Shown piece by piece: positions 7,626-17,086 of a stretch of DNA of 64,000 bases (the stretch's first letter is position 1; each line of letters opens with the position of its first letter). The DNA comes from SG8-30 sp964406445. Lineage in GTDB: Bacteria; Pseudomonadota; Gammaproteobacteria; Steroidobacterales; Steroidobacteraceae. Under the pieces are notes generated by a model, which did no database searches, was not told the DNA's origin, and saw only the letters and a list, made by a program, of their open reading frames with translations. A program made the position numbers and the translations under genes. The stretch is from positions 1 through 64,000 of the forward strand of contig CAYORU010000009.1 of assembly GCA_964406445.1 (NCBI GenBank), written 5' to 3'.

Positions 7626-10460
7626 CTACTCCATGTCCTGACCGCGAAGGGCGGCCTGCAACCGCTCCGCCTCGGCGCGGGACGCGAATGGGCGGTCCTC
7701 GGAAAGCAAGGCCGCGAGCACGGCCTCAGCCCGCTCGGGCTGTCCGCCCCGGGCATAGGCCGCCGCCAGATGATACTGGATGTCCGGGTCAGCACTCTTG
7801 ACGCGTGCCGCGTTCTCTATCAGCGGCAGGCCCCGCGCCACCTCGCCCGACTCGACCAGGAGCCAGCCGTAGGTGTCGGCGATCTCCGGCACGGCCGGGG
7901 CAAGGTCGAAGGCCCGCCGGGCGGTCTCGAGCGCGCGCGCGTCGCCCTTGCGGTGATAGACCCAGGCCAGGTTGTTGAGCGCCACGGGGTCGCGCGGCGC
8001 CGCGGCGAGCACGCGCTCGAACTCGGCGACTGCCTCCTCGAGCCGGCCGCCGCCGAGGTGGCTCTCGGCCAAGGCGCGGCGGACGGCGAGGTCGCGCGGA
8101 TCCACGGCCAGCCATGCCTCCAGCGGCTCGGCAACCTTGCCGAGGCGACCGTCGCGCCGGACGGCGTATCGCTTCAGCGCCAGCCGCGCGGAAGGGGCCG
8201 CCGCGGTGGCACGGGCATACGTCCGGTCGGCATCGGACCAACGGTTGGCGCGCGCCTGCACGTCGCCGAGCATCTCGTCCACCAGCGGGCCGCCAACATC
8301 CGCGGCACGCAGCGCCTCAATCCGCTTCAGGGCGTCGTCCACGCGGCCCTCGCGCACGTCGATCATGGCCAGGATCTCGACGGCCGGGGGCCAGCCCGAT
8401 CGAAGCTTGAGCACCTCGGCCAGGGTCCGGCGAGCGTCATTGTCGCGCCCCAGGGCAACCTGCGCCCGGGCGACGTTGATGCCGGCCTCCGGCAGCCCCG
8501 CGTCGAAGGCCTGCTCGAACCGTGCCAGGGCGCCGGCTGCCTCTCCGCTGCGCAGCAGCGCCTCGCCGACGGCGTTCAGGACGCGAGGCTGGTTGCCGCC
8601 GGCTTCGGCTGCCTGGTCGAGCAGCGCGCGGCCGCGGGCGGCGTCCGCCTGGGCCATGGCCAGTCGGCTGAGCTGCAAGCGCGCCTCGACGGCGGACGGA
8701 TCCGAGCTGATGGCCCGCTCGAGGCGGCGGGTCGCCGCGTCGACGTCGCCCCTCGCCAGTGCAAGGCGCGCAAGCCCGAGATGCGCCGGCTGATTCGCAG
8801 GTTCGCTCTCGAGGATTGCGTTGAGCTGGATTTCGGCCGCGCCCAGGTCGCCGAGCTGGCTCTCGACGGTCGCCAGGGCAAGCCTCGAGTTGACCGCGCG
8901 CGGGTCGGCCCTGACGGCGTTGCGCAGGAGCTCGCGGCCCCGCTCGACCGCGCCGCTCGAGGCAAGATACGCGCCCGCGATGCGAAGCAGCGGCGCATCC
9001 GTGGGGTTGGCGGCCACCAGCCTCTCGACCGCTGCCTGGGCGTCCGCACGGGATTGCCCCGCGGTGCTCGCGACGACCGCGAGCACGCGGCCTCGCTCGG
9101 CGGACCCGCCCTCTGGCAACGATCCCAGGAGCCCGCGCGCCGCTTCGGGACGGCCGGCCGCGAGGTAGGCCTCGACCAGGTCGAGACGCGCGTCCACGTC
9201 GTCGGGCCGCGCCGCGACGCTGCGCTCCAGGAAGGAGAGTCCCTCCTCGACGCTGCCGGCGCGCACCAGCGCTGCGCCCATCAGCCGGTCCGCGTAGGGA
9301 TCACGGACGCCGTCGGCCCGCGTGACCTCGGCCAGCGACCGGGACGCAGCGACGGGGTCGTTCAGCGCGAGCTGGATCATCGCCATCAGCTTGCGGGCGT
9401 CCGAGGCGGCCGGATCCGCCTGCAGGACCCTCTCGACCTCTGCCTTCGCCTGCTCGACCTGTCCCTGGCTCATGAGCACGGTTGCAAGCAGCAGCCGCGT
9501 GGGCACGTGCCCGGGCGCCAGGACGAGCGCCTGGCGAAGCTCGTTCTGCGCGGCGGCGAAGTCTCCCTGCGCCGTGAGCAGGCGTCCCGCCGCGTAATGA
9601 CTCACGGCCGTCCCCGGCGCTCGTTGGCGCAGTGCCGCCAGCCTGCGCGCGGCCTCCTCGAGCTCGCCGAGCTGGATGTGCGCGTCCACGAGTCCGGCCT
9701 CGGCGCCCACCTGCTCCGGATAGGTCAAGGCGGCCGGACCGGCCTCGAGCGCCGAGCGGAACGAAGCGGCCGCGCCCGAGTGGTCGGCGCGGCGCAGCTG
9801 CAGCGCGGCCTTGAGCAGCCAGGCGCGCGCCGCTCGGGAGTCGAGCTGCAAGGCGCGCTCGACGGCCATCTCGGCCTCGGCGTCGCGTTGCTGCCGCAGC
9901 AGGTTGCGCGCGAGTTCCTGGGCGACCCAAGCATCGTCCGGCGCCACTTCGGCGGCCGCCGTCAGGGTCGCCTCGCCTTCGGCCAGGCGGCCCAGCGCAG
10001 TCAACGCCCGGCCCCGCAGCGACAGGCGTCGGGCCTCGGTCAGCCCCGTCTCGCGATCGAGTTCCGAAACGATCCGTTCGAAAGCATCGCGTGCCGCCAG
10101 CACCTCGTAGCGAAACTCCACAACCTGCTGTGGGTCGAGCCCCGCTTCGAGGGCCCGGTCGAGCTCCTTCTGGGCCGTTTCCGAGTCACCGATCTGCAGC
10201 GAGAGCCTCGCGAGCAGGAGTCGCGCCTCGGTATTGCCCGGCTCGGACTCGAGCGCGAGCTTCAGTTCACGCATGGCGGTCGCATAGTCGCCCGCGGCAA
10301 GCTGCGTCTCGGCACGGGCGATCCGGGCCTCGGGACTCGTGAAGGCATCGCAACCAGCGACGGCCAGCAGCAGGCCAAGCACGGCGGCACCGCGCAGGGC
10401 CCGGCTTCGCGGCCGCGTGCCGTCCGGACCCGCGGAACACCTGCGGTTCGGTGTCAGCAT
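7626..10460 (-). CDS. prsT: PEP-CTERM system TPR-repeat lipoprotein PrsT
   Basis: A 944-residue lipoprotein. The signal peptide ends in a lipobox (LLLAVAGC). Almost the whole remainder is tetratricopeptide repeats of 34 residues with the typical A-x-x-x-L/G-x-x-x-A spacing; at least twenty repeats can be counted by eye. This is the length and layout of PrsT (TIGR02917), found only in genomes with the XrtA/PrsK/PrsR set. It is probably a periplasmic or outer-membrane scaffold for polymer assembly and export. Its start ATG overlaps the end of xrtA (ATGCTGA), and its stop is 8 bases before the export gene, so expression is coupled. Confidence 0.93.
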   Translation of the reverse strand: MLTPNRRCSAGPDGTRPRSRALRGAAVLGLLLAVAGCDAFTSPEARIARAETQLAAGDYATAMRELKLALESEPGNTEARLLLARLSLQIGDSETAQKELDRALEAGLDPQQVVEFRYEVLAARDAFERIVSELDRETGLTEARRLSLRGRALTALGRLAEGEATLTAAAEVAPDDAWVAQELARNLLRQQRDAEAEMAVERALQLDSRAARAWLLKAALQLRRADHSGAAASFRSALEAGPAALTYPEQVGAEAGLVDAHIQLGELEEAARRLAALRQRAPGTAVSHYAAGRLLTAQGDFAAAQNELRQALVLAPGHVPTRLLLATVLMSQGQVEQAKAEVERVLQADPAASDARKLMAMIQLALNDPVAASRSLAEVTRADGVRDPYADRLMGAALVRAGSVEEGLSFLERSVAARPDDVDARLDLVEAYLAAGRPEAARGLLGSLPEGGSAERGRVLAVVASTAGQSRADAQAAVERLVAANPTDAPLLRIAGAYLASSGAVERGRELLRNAVRADPRAVNSRLALATVESQLGDLGAAEIQLNAILESEPANQPAHLGLARLALARGDVDAATRRLERAISSDPSAVEARLQLSRLAMAQADAARGRALLDQAAEAGGNQPRVLNAVGEALLRSGEAAGALARFEQAFDAGLPEAGINVARAQVALGRDNDARRTLAEVLKLRSGWPPAVEILAMIDVREGRVDDALKRIEALRAADVGGPLVDEMLGDVQARANRWSDADRTYARATAAAPSARLALKRYAVRRDGRLGKVAEPLEAWLAVDPRDLAVRRALAESHLGGGRLEEAVAEFERVLAAAPRDPVALNNLAWVYHRKGDARALETARRAFDLAPAVPEIADTYGWLLVESGEVARGLPLIENAARVKSADPDIQYHLAAAYARGGQPERAEAVLAALLSEDRPFASRAEAERLQAALRGQDME

Positions 10461-12049
10461 TTCTCACCAACCCTCTGACCGACCGATAGTTTACTGCAAT
10501 CGGCCACGGCCTTTTCCGGGATCATTTCCAGCAATCCCGGTCCTGCCGCGTTCCAGAATGCCGCGAGCGCCGCGCGGGCCCCTTCGCAATCGCCGTCGCA
10601 GCGGGCGGCAATGGCAACGGCCCCGGCTGGAACCGGCCGGGCGAGCGCATGGGCTCCGTAGAGGGCCTGGGCGACCAGGTCCGAGGTCGTCGACGTCCCT
10701 CCGATCCGGAGAATCCTGCCCACCACCCAGGCCTGGCTCCGGTTCGGGCCGGCCACGAGGTAGCGCGGCCGGTCCGCGAGCGGCACCAAGGCCCCTGCCA
10801 GCGCCGAGGGAGCCTCGATCACGCGCCATTCCGGTCCGATGACGCTGTTCGCGTACCCGACCAGTTCGCGGCCGGGCGCCTGGTTGCCGTAGACGTTGGC
10901 GTAGACCTCCACGCGCCGATCCGGGCCAAAGTAGGCCGCGCGCACTTCGGTCTCTGGGCCGACGTACTCCGGCAGCCAGGCTTCGGCAGGCGGAAACGGA
11001 CCCTGCCAGTCTCCCGTCTGGATGGGCAATTCGCCGAGGCGCGGAGCGAGCGGCCGCGGGTCGCCGCCAAGCGCCTGCCAGCCCCACATCGCGGCGAGCA
11101 GCGGCAGTGGCCACCAGCCGCCGCCGAGCGAGGACGTCCGACCGGGCCGAACCGTCAGGCTCGCGGCGCTGCGTGCCCCCGGCCGCCACAGGTGGCCGGC
11201 CCAGATCACCGCGGCCAGCAATGGCCCGAACAGCATCCAGCCGAAGGACTCGTGCTCGACGGCGACGAAGTAGTGCTGCATGGCCGTGGCGTGACCGATC
11301 ACGATGATGGCCACGACCCTGATCCAGTTGGTCAGGATTGCGAGGGACGCCGCGAACAGCATGAACGCGAACAGGCGCGAGGGCGGGAAACGTTCCACGA
11401 CGCCGAGCGCCATCGCGACCGCCAGCGTCACGACGAAGTAACGCTTGCCGGCACAGCCTTCCGCGACCTCGAAAGTCCCGTCGCGGACCGTGATGAAGTT
11501 TCCGTCGATCGCGAACGGGATCTGGGCCAGCGACAGCATCTGCTCGCTTGCCACGACCGTCAGCCACTGCAGGATCGGCACCAGGTGGTCCCACAGCGGA
11601 GTTGCGAAGTAGAGGTAAGCCAGCGCCGGCAGCACTGCGCGCGCGACGGCCGCACCACATCCTGCCCAGGCGACGAGCGCCAGGATCACCGGCCAGAGCA
11701 GCTGCGACAGCATCAGGCTCTCGCCACGAACCGCGACCAGCCAGGCGATCAGCGCGACGGCGAGCGGCCCGAGCGCGGCAAGGGTCGGCGCATCCGGCAA
11801 CCGGTCGAAACGCCGGCGGCTGGCAAGCAGCCATCCTGCGACGAGCAGCAGCACGAGGTAGCCGTGACGGTAATCGCGCACCTCTCGCCAGTACGACTCG
11901 AGCGACGCCAGCGTCGGCCACGTCGCCGCCGTAGCCGCGGCCAGCAGAACCCCAAGACGAAGCGACACCGACGCATTGCCGAGGCGCGAACCCCGGATCC
12001 ACGACCGTGGCGTCCTTTCCTCGGGCATCGGCGCAGTCCCTGCGTCCAT
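10454..12049 (-). CDS. xrtA: Exosortase A fused to an EpsI domain
   Basis: A 531-residue integral membrane cysteine transpeptidase that cleaves PEP-CTERM proteins after export. The N-terminal two thirds hold about eight membrane helices and the exosortase catalytic set: Cys199 in VAEGCAGKRYFV, Arg244 in LTNWIRVVAI and His266 in VEHESFGWMLF. The last 200 residues are a soluble EpsI domain (TGDWQGPFPPAEAW, VEVYANVYGNQAPGREL). Such fusions are usual for the XrtA type, and the prsT/prsK/prsR neighbours support it. An AGGA site precedes the ATG. The substrates in this window are the PEP-CTERM proteins at 22.8-23.9 kb. Confidence 0.88.
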   Translation of the reverse strand: MDAGTAPMPEERTPRSWIRGSRLGNASVSLRLGVLLAAATAATWPTLASLESYWREVRDYRHGYLVLLLVAGWLLASRRRFDRLPDAPTLAALGPLAVALIAWLVAVRGESLMLSQLLWPVILALVAWAGCGAAVARAVLPALAYLYFATPLWDHLVPILQWLTVVASEQMLSLAQIPFAIDGNFITVRDGTFEVAEGCAGKRYFVVTLAVAMALGVVERFPPSRLFAFMLFAASLAILTNWIRVVAIIVIGHATAMQHYFVAVEHESFGWMLFGPLLAAVIWAGHLWRPGARSAASLTVRPGRTSSLGGGWWPLPLLAAMWGWQALGGDPRPLAPRLGELPIQTGDWQGPFPPAEAWLPEYVGPETEVRAAYFGPDRRVEVYANVYGNQAPGRELVGYANSVIGPEWRVIEAPSALAGALVPLADRPRYLVAGPNRSQAWVVGRILRIGGTSTTSDLVAQALYGAHALARPVPAGAVAIAARCDGDCEGARAALAAFWNAAGPGLLEMIPEKAVADCSKLSVGQRVGEKC

Positions 12050-12060
12050 CCGGGTGATCC

Positions 12061-13437
12061 TCAGTCCTTGCCTTCGCGCAGCCCGTAGCGCTGCATGAGG
12101 TCGTACAGGGTCGGCCGGGTGACTCCCAGCAGCTCTGCCGCCTTCGAGACGTTGCCCGCTGCCACGGAGAGCGCGCGGCTGATCGCAGCCTGCTCCGCCT
12201 TGCCCCGCACCTCACGCAGGTTCAGGGGCCACGGCCCGGCCGTGCCCTCGGCTGGCGTCGCGAGACCCAGGTCGTCAGGCGTGACGAGGGGTCCATCGGA
12301 CAGGATCACGGCGCTGCGCACCTTGTTCTCGAGCTCGCGGACGTTCCCTGGCCAGCGATGCGCCTCGATGGCCGCAATCGCCTCGTCGGTGAACCCACGC
12401 CTCGGCTTGCCGGCGGAAGCGCCAGCCCGGCGCAGGAAGGCGTGGGCGAGCACGACCGCGTCCGCCCGGCGGTCCCTGAGCGGCGGGATCTGCACCGTCA
12501 CCTCGCTGATCCTGAAGAACAGGTCCTCGCGGAACCGCTGCTCGCCGATCGCACGCTGCAGGTCCTGGTTGGTGGCGCACACGATCCGCACGTCCACGGC
12601 GATCTCCTGGCGGCCGCCTACACGCTCGATGCGCCTTTCCTGCAGGAAACGCAGCAGCTTCGCCTGCAGCGGCAGCGGCATGTCGCCGATCTCGTCGAGG
12701 AACAGCGTCCCCCCGCCGGCATGCTCGACCTTGCCGATCGTGGTCTTGACGGCGCCCGTGAAGGCGCCCTTCTCGTGCCCGAACAGCTCGGACTCGAGCA
12801 GCTGCTCCGGAATCGCGGCGCAGTTGATGGCGACGAACGGCCCCGACCGGCGCGGACTCAGGTCGTGCACGGCGCGGGCCAGGAGTTCCTTGCCGGTCCC
12901 GCTCTCGCCGAGGATCAGCACCGAGACCTCGGCCGGCGCCACCTTCTCGATCATCCGGCAGATCCGCAGCATGGACTCGTCGGTCGCGATGATGCCCGCG
13001 AGCGGCGACTCGGCCTGGGCCTCGCGCAACCGGCGATTCTCGCCCTCGAGCTCGTGGATGTGGAAGGCGCGGCTGACGATGAGCTTGAGCACGTCCATGT
13101 CCACGGGCTTCTGGTAGAAGTCGTAGGCACCGTGGGCGATCGCCTTGATGGCGTTCTCGCGGTCGTCGTTGCCCGTCACCACGATCACCTTCGTCTCGGG
13201 CGCGAGCGCGAGGATCTCGCGCAGCGTGGCGAAGCCCTCGGCCACGCCCGTCGCGTCGGGAGGCAGCCCGAGGTCCTGGAGCACGACCGGCGGCTCCTGA
13301 CGACGCATCAGGGCGATCGCCTCGGCACGACTCCCGGCCTGGCAGACCTCGTACTCCTCGAGAGCCCACTTGAGTTGCTTCTGCAGTCCCGGGTCGTCCT
13401 CGACCACCATCAGGCAAGGCTTGTCGTCCCTAACCAC
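12061..13437 (-). CDS. prsR: PEP-CTERM-box response regulator PrsR (sigma-54 activator)
   Basis: A 458-residue NtrC-type enhancer-binding protein. The receiver domain has its phospho-acceptor near Asp55 (VVLQDLGLPPD). The AAA+ domain has Walker A GESGTGKE and the sigma-54 contact loop GAFTGA. A Fis-type helix-turn-helix closes the protein (AAELLGVTRPTLYDLM). PrsR regulators switch on sigma-54 promoters of PEP-CTERM genes in response to PrsK. GTG 13437 is chosen because GAGGAG lies 7 bases upstream; it overlaps the end of prsK by 8 bases. Candidate target promoters are at 20074-20090 and 23943-23959. Confidence 0.93.
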   Translation of the reverse strand: MVRDDKPCLMVVEDDPGLQKQLKWALEEYEVCQAGSRAEAIALMRRQEPPVVLQDLGLPPDATGVAEGFATLREILALAPETKVIVVTGNDDRENAIKAIAHGAYDFYQKPVDMDVLKLIVSRAFHIHELEGENRRLREAQAESPLAGIIATDESMLRICRMIEKVAPAEVSVLILGESGTGKELLARAVHDLSPRRSGPFVAINCAAIPEQLLESELFGHEKGAFTGAVKTTIGKVEHAGGGTLFLDEIGDMPLPLQAKLLRFLQERRIERVGGRQEIAVDVRIVCATNQDLQRAIGEQRFREDLFFRISEVTVQIPPLRDRRADAVVLAHAFLRRAGASAGKPRRGFTDEAIAAIEAHRWPGNVRELENKVRSAVILSDGPLVTPDDLGLATPAEGTAGPWPLNLREVRGKAEQAAISRALSVAAGNVSKAAELLGVTRPTLYDLMQRYGLREGKD

Positions 13438-15526
13438 GCAAATTCTCCTCGGCCAATGCCGGCCCAGCCTCGCCCTGCCCGGCGGGCAGCGGGAACCTGA
13501 TCGAAAAGCGCGTTCCGGAACCCGGACGACTGCGCACTTCCACCTCGCCACCCAGCGACCGCACGTACTCCCGCACCTGGTAGGCACCGATGCCCATGCC
13601 CTTGGGCCCCTTCGTGCTGTCGAAGGGACGGAACAGCCTGTCGCGGACGAACTCCGCCGTCATCCCGAAGCCGCTGTCGGACACGGTGAGGACGATGCCA
13701 TCGCCGTCCGATTCCATGCTGATCGCCACGCTGCCCCCCGGCTCCGTGGCGTCCTGGGCGTTGCGGATGACGTGCTCGATCACCGTCGTCAGCCGCTCTG
13801 GATCAGCCGACACGATGCTTCCGGGCGCGAGGGCGCCCACGACCTGCGGCAGCGGCATGCGGTCGGCGCAGCGCTGGACCGCCCGGGTCGCCGCCGCGGC
13901 CACATCCGCCGCCGATGTTGGCCTTCCGGCGGGTCCGCCGCGAAGCTGGCCGACCAGATGATTGAGCCGCTCCAGCGTGCTCCCGACCGTCAACAGCGCA
14001 TCGTCCACGAACTCGGGATTGCGCTTGTGCTTCTCGGCGTTGGAGACGATCAGCTGCAGCTTGGCGATGGCGTTCTTCAGGTCGTGCATCATGAACGCCG
14101 TCAGCCGGTTGTAGGCTTCGAACTGCCTCGACTCGGCGAGCCGCTGGTCCGCGCGATGCTGTGCGACGTGCGTGGCAACGTGGCGCCCGACGGTCTTCAG
14201 CAGGTCGCGGTCCTCGAACGTCGGCTCGAAGGGCGGCGGTGGCGGAAACAGCGCCATGAAGCCGTCGAGGCGGTCGCCCGCGAACAGGGGCACGACGAGG
14301 CGGAAGCGGCCCTCCTCGAGCAGCCAGCGGGGCAATTGCAGGTTCTGGTACAGCTCCGGCGTCGAGCGATACTCCTCCAGGTCCACGACCCAGCCGCGGT
14401 CACGCACGAACGCGGTCAGGGGGTCGCATCCAGAGATGGCTCCGATCTCGCGCAGGTCCGCGAGCTGCATCGGCCAGGCCGCTATGGCGGCGGCGGCACG
14501 GTCGGCATCGTCGAACTCGAAGTAGACCCCGCCCGGCGAACCGAAGATCTGGGCGACGGCCTGCAGTCCCCGGCGCCGAGGATCCCGTTCCTCCGCCCTC
14601 GACAGCGTCTCGACGAAGCGCAGCCACTCGACACGGTAGTCGTACTTGTTCCGGTAGAAGTGTTTCGCGACGAACACCTGCAATCGACGGCGGATGGTGC
14701 CGGACATCAACAGCGCTGCGAGCACGGCCCCTGCTCCGGCCAGGAAGACCGTCTGCGCAACCACGCCCCAGGAGCCGCCCACCTCCCGCACGTAGTAGCC
14801 GCCAAGCGCCATGACGACGAGATAGACGCCGGCAGCCATGATCATCGTCGTGTAGGTCACGACCTGGCGTGAAACGAACAGGTCCAGGGACCACTGCGGA
14901 TTGCGGCGCGCAGCCACGGCGATCGCCGGGACCAGAAGGGCCGCCACGAATCCCCTGGCGGCCCAGGACTCCGGCGAAATTCCCTGCAGCAGCTCGGCTT
15001 GCGAATACAGGAACAGGTCGTAGGCGTACTGGCCGCCCATGCCGATCGCGAGGAACTTGAATCCGTGCCTGCCCTGCTCGCTGGCGTTTCGATACACCTG
15101 CTCGAGAAGCACGAGCACGAGGATCGCCATCGCCAGCCCGCCCCGGACGAGGAAAGCGCCCAGGCGGCTCACCTGATCGACCTCCGGCCCGAGCAGCGGC
15201 ACAGCCACCCCGACGGCGAGGAGACCACCCCACAGCAGGTGGCTGCCGACCGCCAGCGTCCGGGTCAGCGCGCCGCTCGCGAGACCCGCGAGGACGATGA
15301 TCCAGCCCGCGTTGCGCAGGGCTTCGAGCAGGTAGACCGCGACGAATGGCACCTCGACGCCCGCAGCCTGGGCCGCGGTCCCGCCGGCCCAAAGGGCCGT
15401 CACGGCACAGGCCAGGATGAGCCGGACGCCGGAGATTCGTCCACCCCAGCTGCTGGCGAGCAGCAGGGTGAGCAGCGCGTAGGCTGCCGCCGCGGTCCCG
15501 TAGGACATCGCAGCGAAGGCCGTCAC
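13430..15526 (-). CDS. prsK: XrtA/PEP-CTERM system histidine kinase PrsK
   Basis: A 698-residue membrane histidine kinase. Residues 1 to about 290 form some eight to ten membrane helices. A GAF-like sensor region follows (about 310-460). The H-box FMMHDLKNAIAKLQ contains the phospho-accepting His and resembles the unusual HDLKN box of this family. An ATPase domain with DSGFGM and KGMGIGAYQ ends the protein. The length and layout match PrsK (TIGR02916). It is expected to phosphorylate PrsR, whose gene overlaps its last codons. It begins with GTG, with GGAG about 10 bases upstream. The signal sensed is unknown. Confidence 0.93.
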   Translation of the reverse strand: MTAFAAMSYGTAAAAYALLTLLLASSWGGRISGVRLILACAVTALWAGGTAAQAAGVEVPFVAVYLLEALRNAGWIIVLAGLASGALTRTLAVGSHLLWGGLLAVGVAVPLLGPEVDQVSRLGAFLVRGGLAMAILVLVLLEQVYRNASEQGRHGFKFLAIGMGGQYAYDLFLYSQAELLQGISPESWAARGFVAALLVPAIAVAARRNPQWSLDLFVSRQVVTYTTMIMAAGVYLVVMALGGYYVREVGGSWGVVAQTVFLAGAGAVLAALLMSGTIRRRLQVFVAKHFYRNKYDYRVEWLRFVETLSRAEERDPRRRGLQAVAQIFGSPGGVYFEFDDADRAAAAIAAWPMQLADLREIGAISGCDPLTAFVRDRGWVVDLEEYRSTPELYQNLQLPRWLLEEGRFRLVVPLFAGDRLDGFMALFPPPPPFEPTFEDRDLLKTVGRHVATHVAQHRADQRLAESRQFEAYNRLTAFMMHDLKNAIAKLQLIVSNAEKHKRNPEFVDDALLTVGSTLERLNHLVGQLRGGPAGRPTSAADVAAAATRAVQRCADRMPLPQVVGALAPGSIVSADPERLTTVIEHVIRNAQDATEPGGSVAISMESDGDGIVLTVSDSGFGMTAEFVRDRLFRPFDSTKGPKGMGIGAYQVREYVRSLGGEVEVRSRPGSGTRFSIRFPLPAGQGEAGPALAEENLRG

Positions 15527-15575
15527 CGGTCAGGCTCCCGCGAGCCGGCTGGCAACCTGGAATCGGCGCCCGACG

Positions 15576-16979
15576 TCATCGCGCGCCCTTGCCCCACACG
15601 ATGACCTCGACGGTCAGCAGCAGGATGACCAGGTAGAAGAGGACGCTGTGATTCTTGACGTAGTACAGGTCGTACTGGAGCTTCTCGATGGCATCGCGCT
15701 CCGATGATCCGTAGGGGTAGCAGATCTGCGCCCAGCCCGTGATGCCCGGCTTGATGGTGTGCCGCTCCCGGTAGAAGGGAATCCGGTCCTCGAAGTCGCG
15801 CACGAACTCCGGCCGCTCCGGCCGCGGACCCACGAAGCTCATGTCACCCCGCAGCACGTTGAAGACCTGCGGCAGCTCGTCGACCCGCACCTTGCGGATG
15901 AAGGCGCCGACGCGGGTGACGCGGCTGTCGCCCCGGGTGGCCCACCGCGGCGACCCGTCCGCCTCCGCGTCCACCCGCATGCTGCGGAACTTCATCAGGG
16001 CGAAAACGCGGCCCCGTTCCCCGACGCGTGTCTGGCGATAGAGCACGGACGCGCGCCAGCCGTCCTCGAGCTTGATCGCCGCGGCCGTCAGGAGCATCAG
16101 GGGCCAGGTCAAGGACAGCAGGAGAAGGCTGGCGGCGACGTCCAGCACGCGCTCGGCGGCGGCGTGGAGCCTCCCGCGGCTGAAGCCCTCGGAAAAGATG
16201 ATCCAGCTCGGATTCAGCACGTCCAGCCGGACCTTGCCGGCCTCACGCTCGAGGAAGGTCACGACGTCGGTCACGTCGACCCCGTCGAGGCGGCACTGCA
16301 GCAGCTCGTGCATCGGGAACTCGCGACGGCGATCGTCCATCGCGACGACGATCTCGTCCACGCCGAGGTTTTCGCAGATGCGCGGCAGAGAGACGTCGCC
16401 GTCGAGCAGCGCCTCCGGTGGCACGCTGGGCGCCTCGTCGCTGGGCGCAGACACGTAACCTACGATGACGAAGCCGCGGCGGTCGACGCGCCGCCGCAGC
16501 TGGGCGATCGCCACTGCGTGACGCCCGGCGCCGTACACCAGCACTCGCCTCTTGAAGGCCTCCTCGTCGACCAGGCGGCTGAACATGACCCGCACGACCA
16601 CCACGCCCACGCCGGCGACGGCAAGACTCGCAAGCCACAGGCGCCGGTCCAGCGCGAGCGATGGCACGAGATAGGAAACGATGGCCGTGAGCGCGAGCAC
16701 GCCCGTCACGCCGGCTGCGATCCGCAGGACGATCCCGCCGAGCGAGGAGCGTTGACGGGCGTCGTAGAGGCCTGTGGCCGCCAGGCACAGCAGCGCCGCG
16801 GCGGCGAAGAGGACCGAGCGGTGCCACAGCTTGGGATCCGAGAGGCCGATTCCACCCTGCCAGGCTTCGGGCACGAGCGCGGCAGCGACGTACGGTCCCG
16901 CCATGAAGACCAGCACCTCCACCGCTGCGACGAGGAGGATTGGCAGGCGCAGGTGATGCTTGATGACCCGGATCGTCAC
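15576..16979 (-). CDS. XrtA system undecaprenyl-phosphate sugar phosphotransferase (TIGR03013 type)
   Basis: A 467-residue polyisoprenyl-phosphate hexose-1-phosphate transferase. About five membrane helices at the N-terminus are followed by a CoA-binding-like domain (VLVYGAGRHAVAIAQL). The catalytic C-terminal domain is introduced by a membrane segment and contains VLYRQTRVGERGRVF, LMKFRSMRVDAEADG, VDELPQVFNVLRGDMSFV and PGITGWAQI. The enzyme puts the first sugar phosphate on undecaprenyl phosphate for the XrtA-locus polymer. It is the first gene of the minus-strand XrtA run, with about 107 non-coding bases upstream. A TTGACA hexamer lies there at 17085-17090, but I see no convincing -10 element. 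Confidence 0.92.
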   Translation of the reverse strand: MTIRVIKHHLRLPILLVAAVEVLVFMAGPYVAAALVPEAWQGGIGLSDPKLWHRSVLFAAAALLCLAATGLYDARQRSSLGGIVLRIAAGVTGVLALTAIVSYLVPSLALDRRLWLASLAVAGVGVVVVRVMFSRLVDEEAFKRRVLVYGAGRHAVAIAQLRRRVDRRGFVIVGYVSAPSDEAPSVPPEALLDGDVSLPRICENLGVDEIVVAMDDRRREFPMHELLQCRLDGVDVTDVVTFLEREAGKVRLDVLNPSWIIFSEGFSRGRLHAAAERVLDVAASLLLLSLTWPLMLLTAAAIKLEDGWRASVLYRQTRVGERGRVFALMKFRSMRVDAEADGSPRWATRGDSRVTRVGAFIRKVRVDELPQVFNVLRGDMSFVGPRPERPEFVRDFEDRIPFYRERHTIKPGITGWAQICYPYGSSERDAIEKLQYDLYYVKNHSVLFYLVILLLTVEVIVWGKGAR

Positions 16980-17086
16980 GTCTCAGCAGGCCTCGATGAG
17001 CAGCGGGCCCGACACGGGGCCGCCCGACCTTGAAGTCTAGCGACCGGACCGCGGAGGCATCGTGCGGTACTTCACACTTGATTATG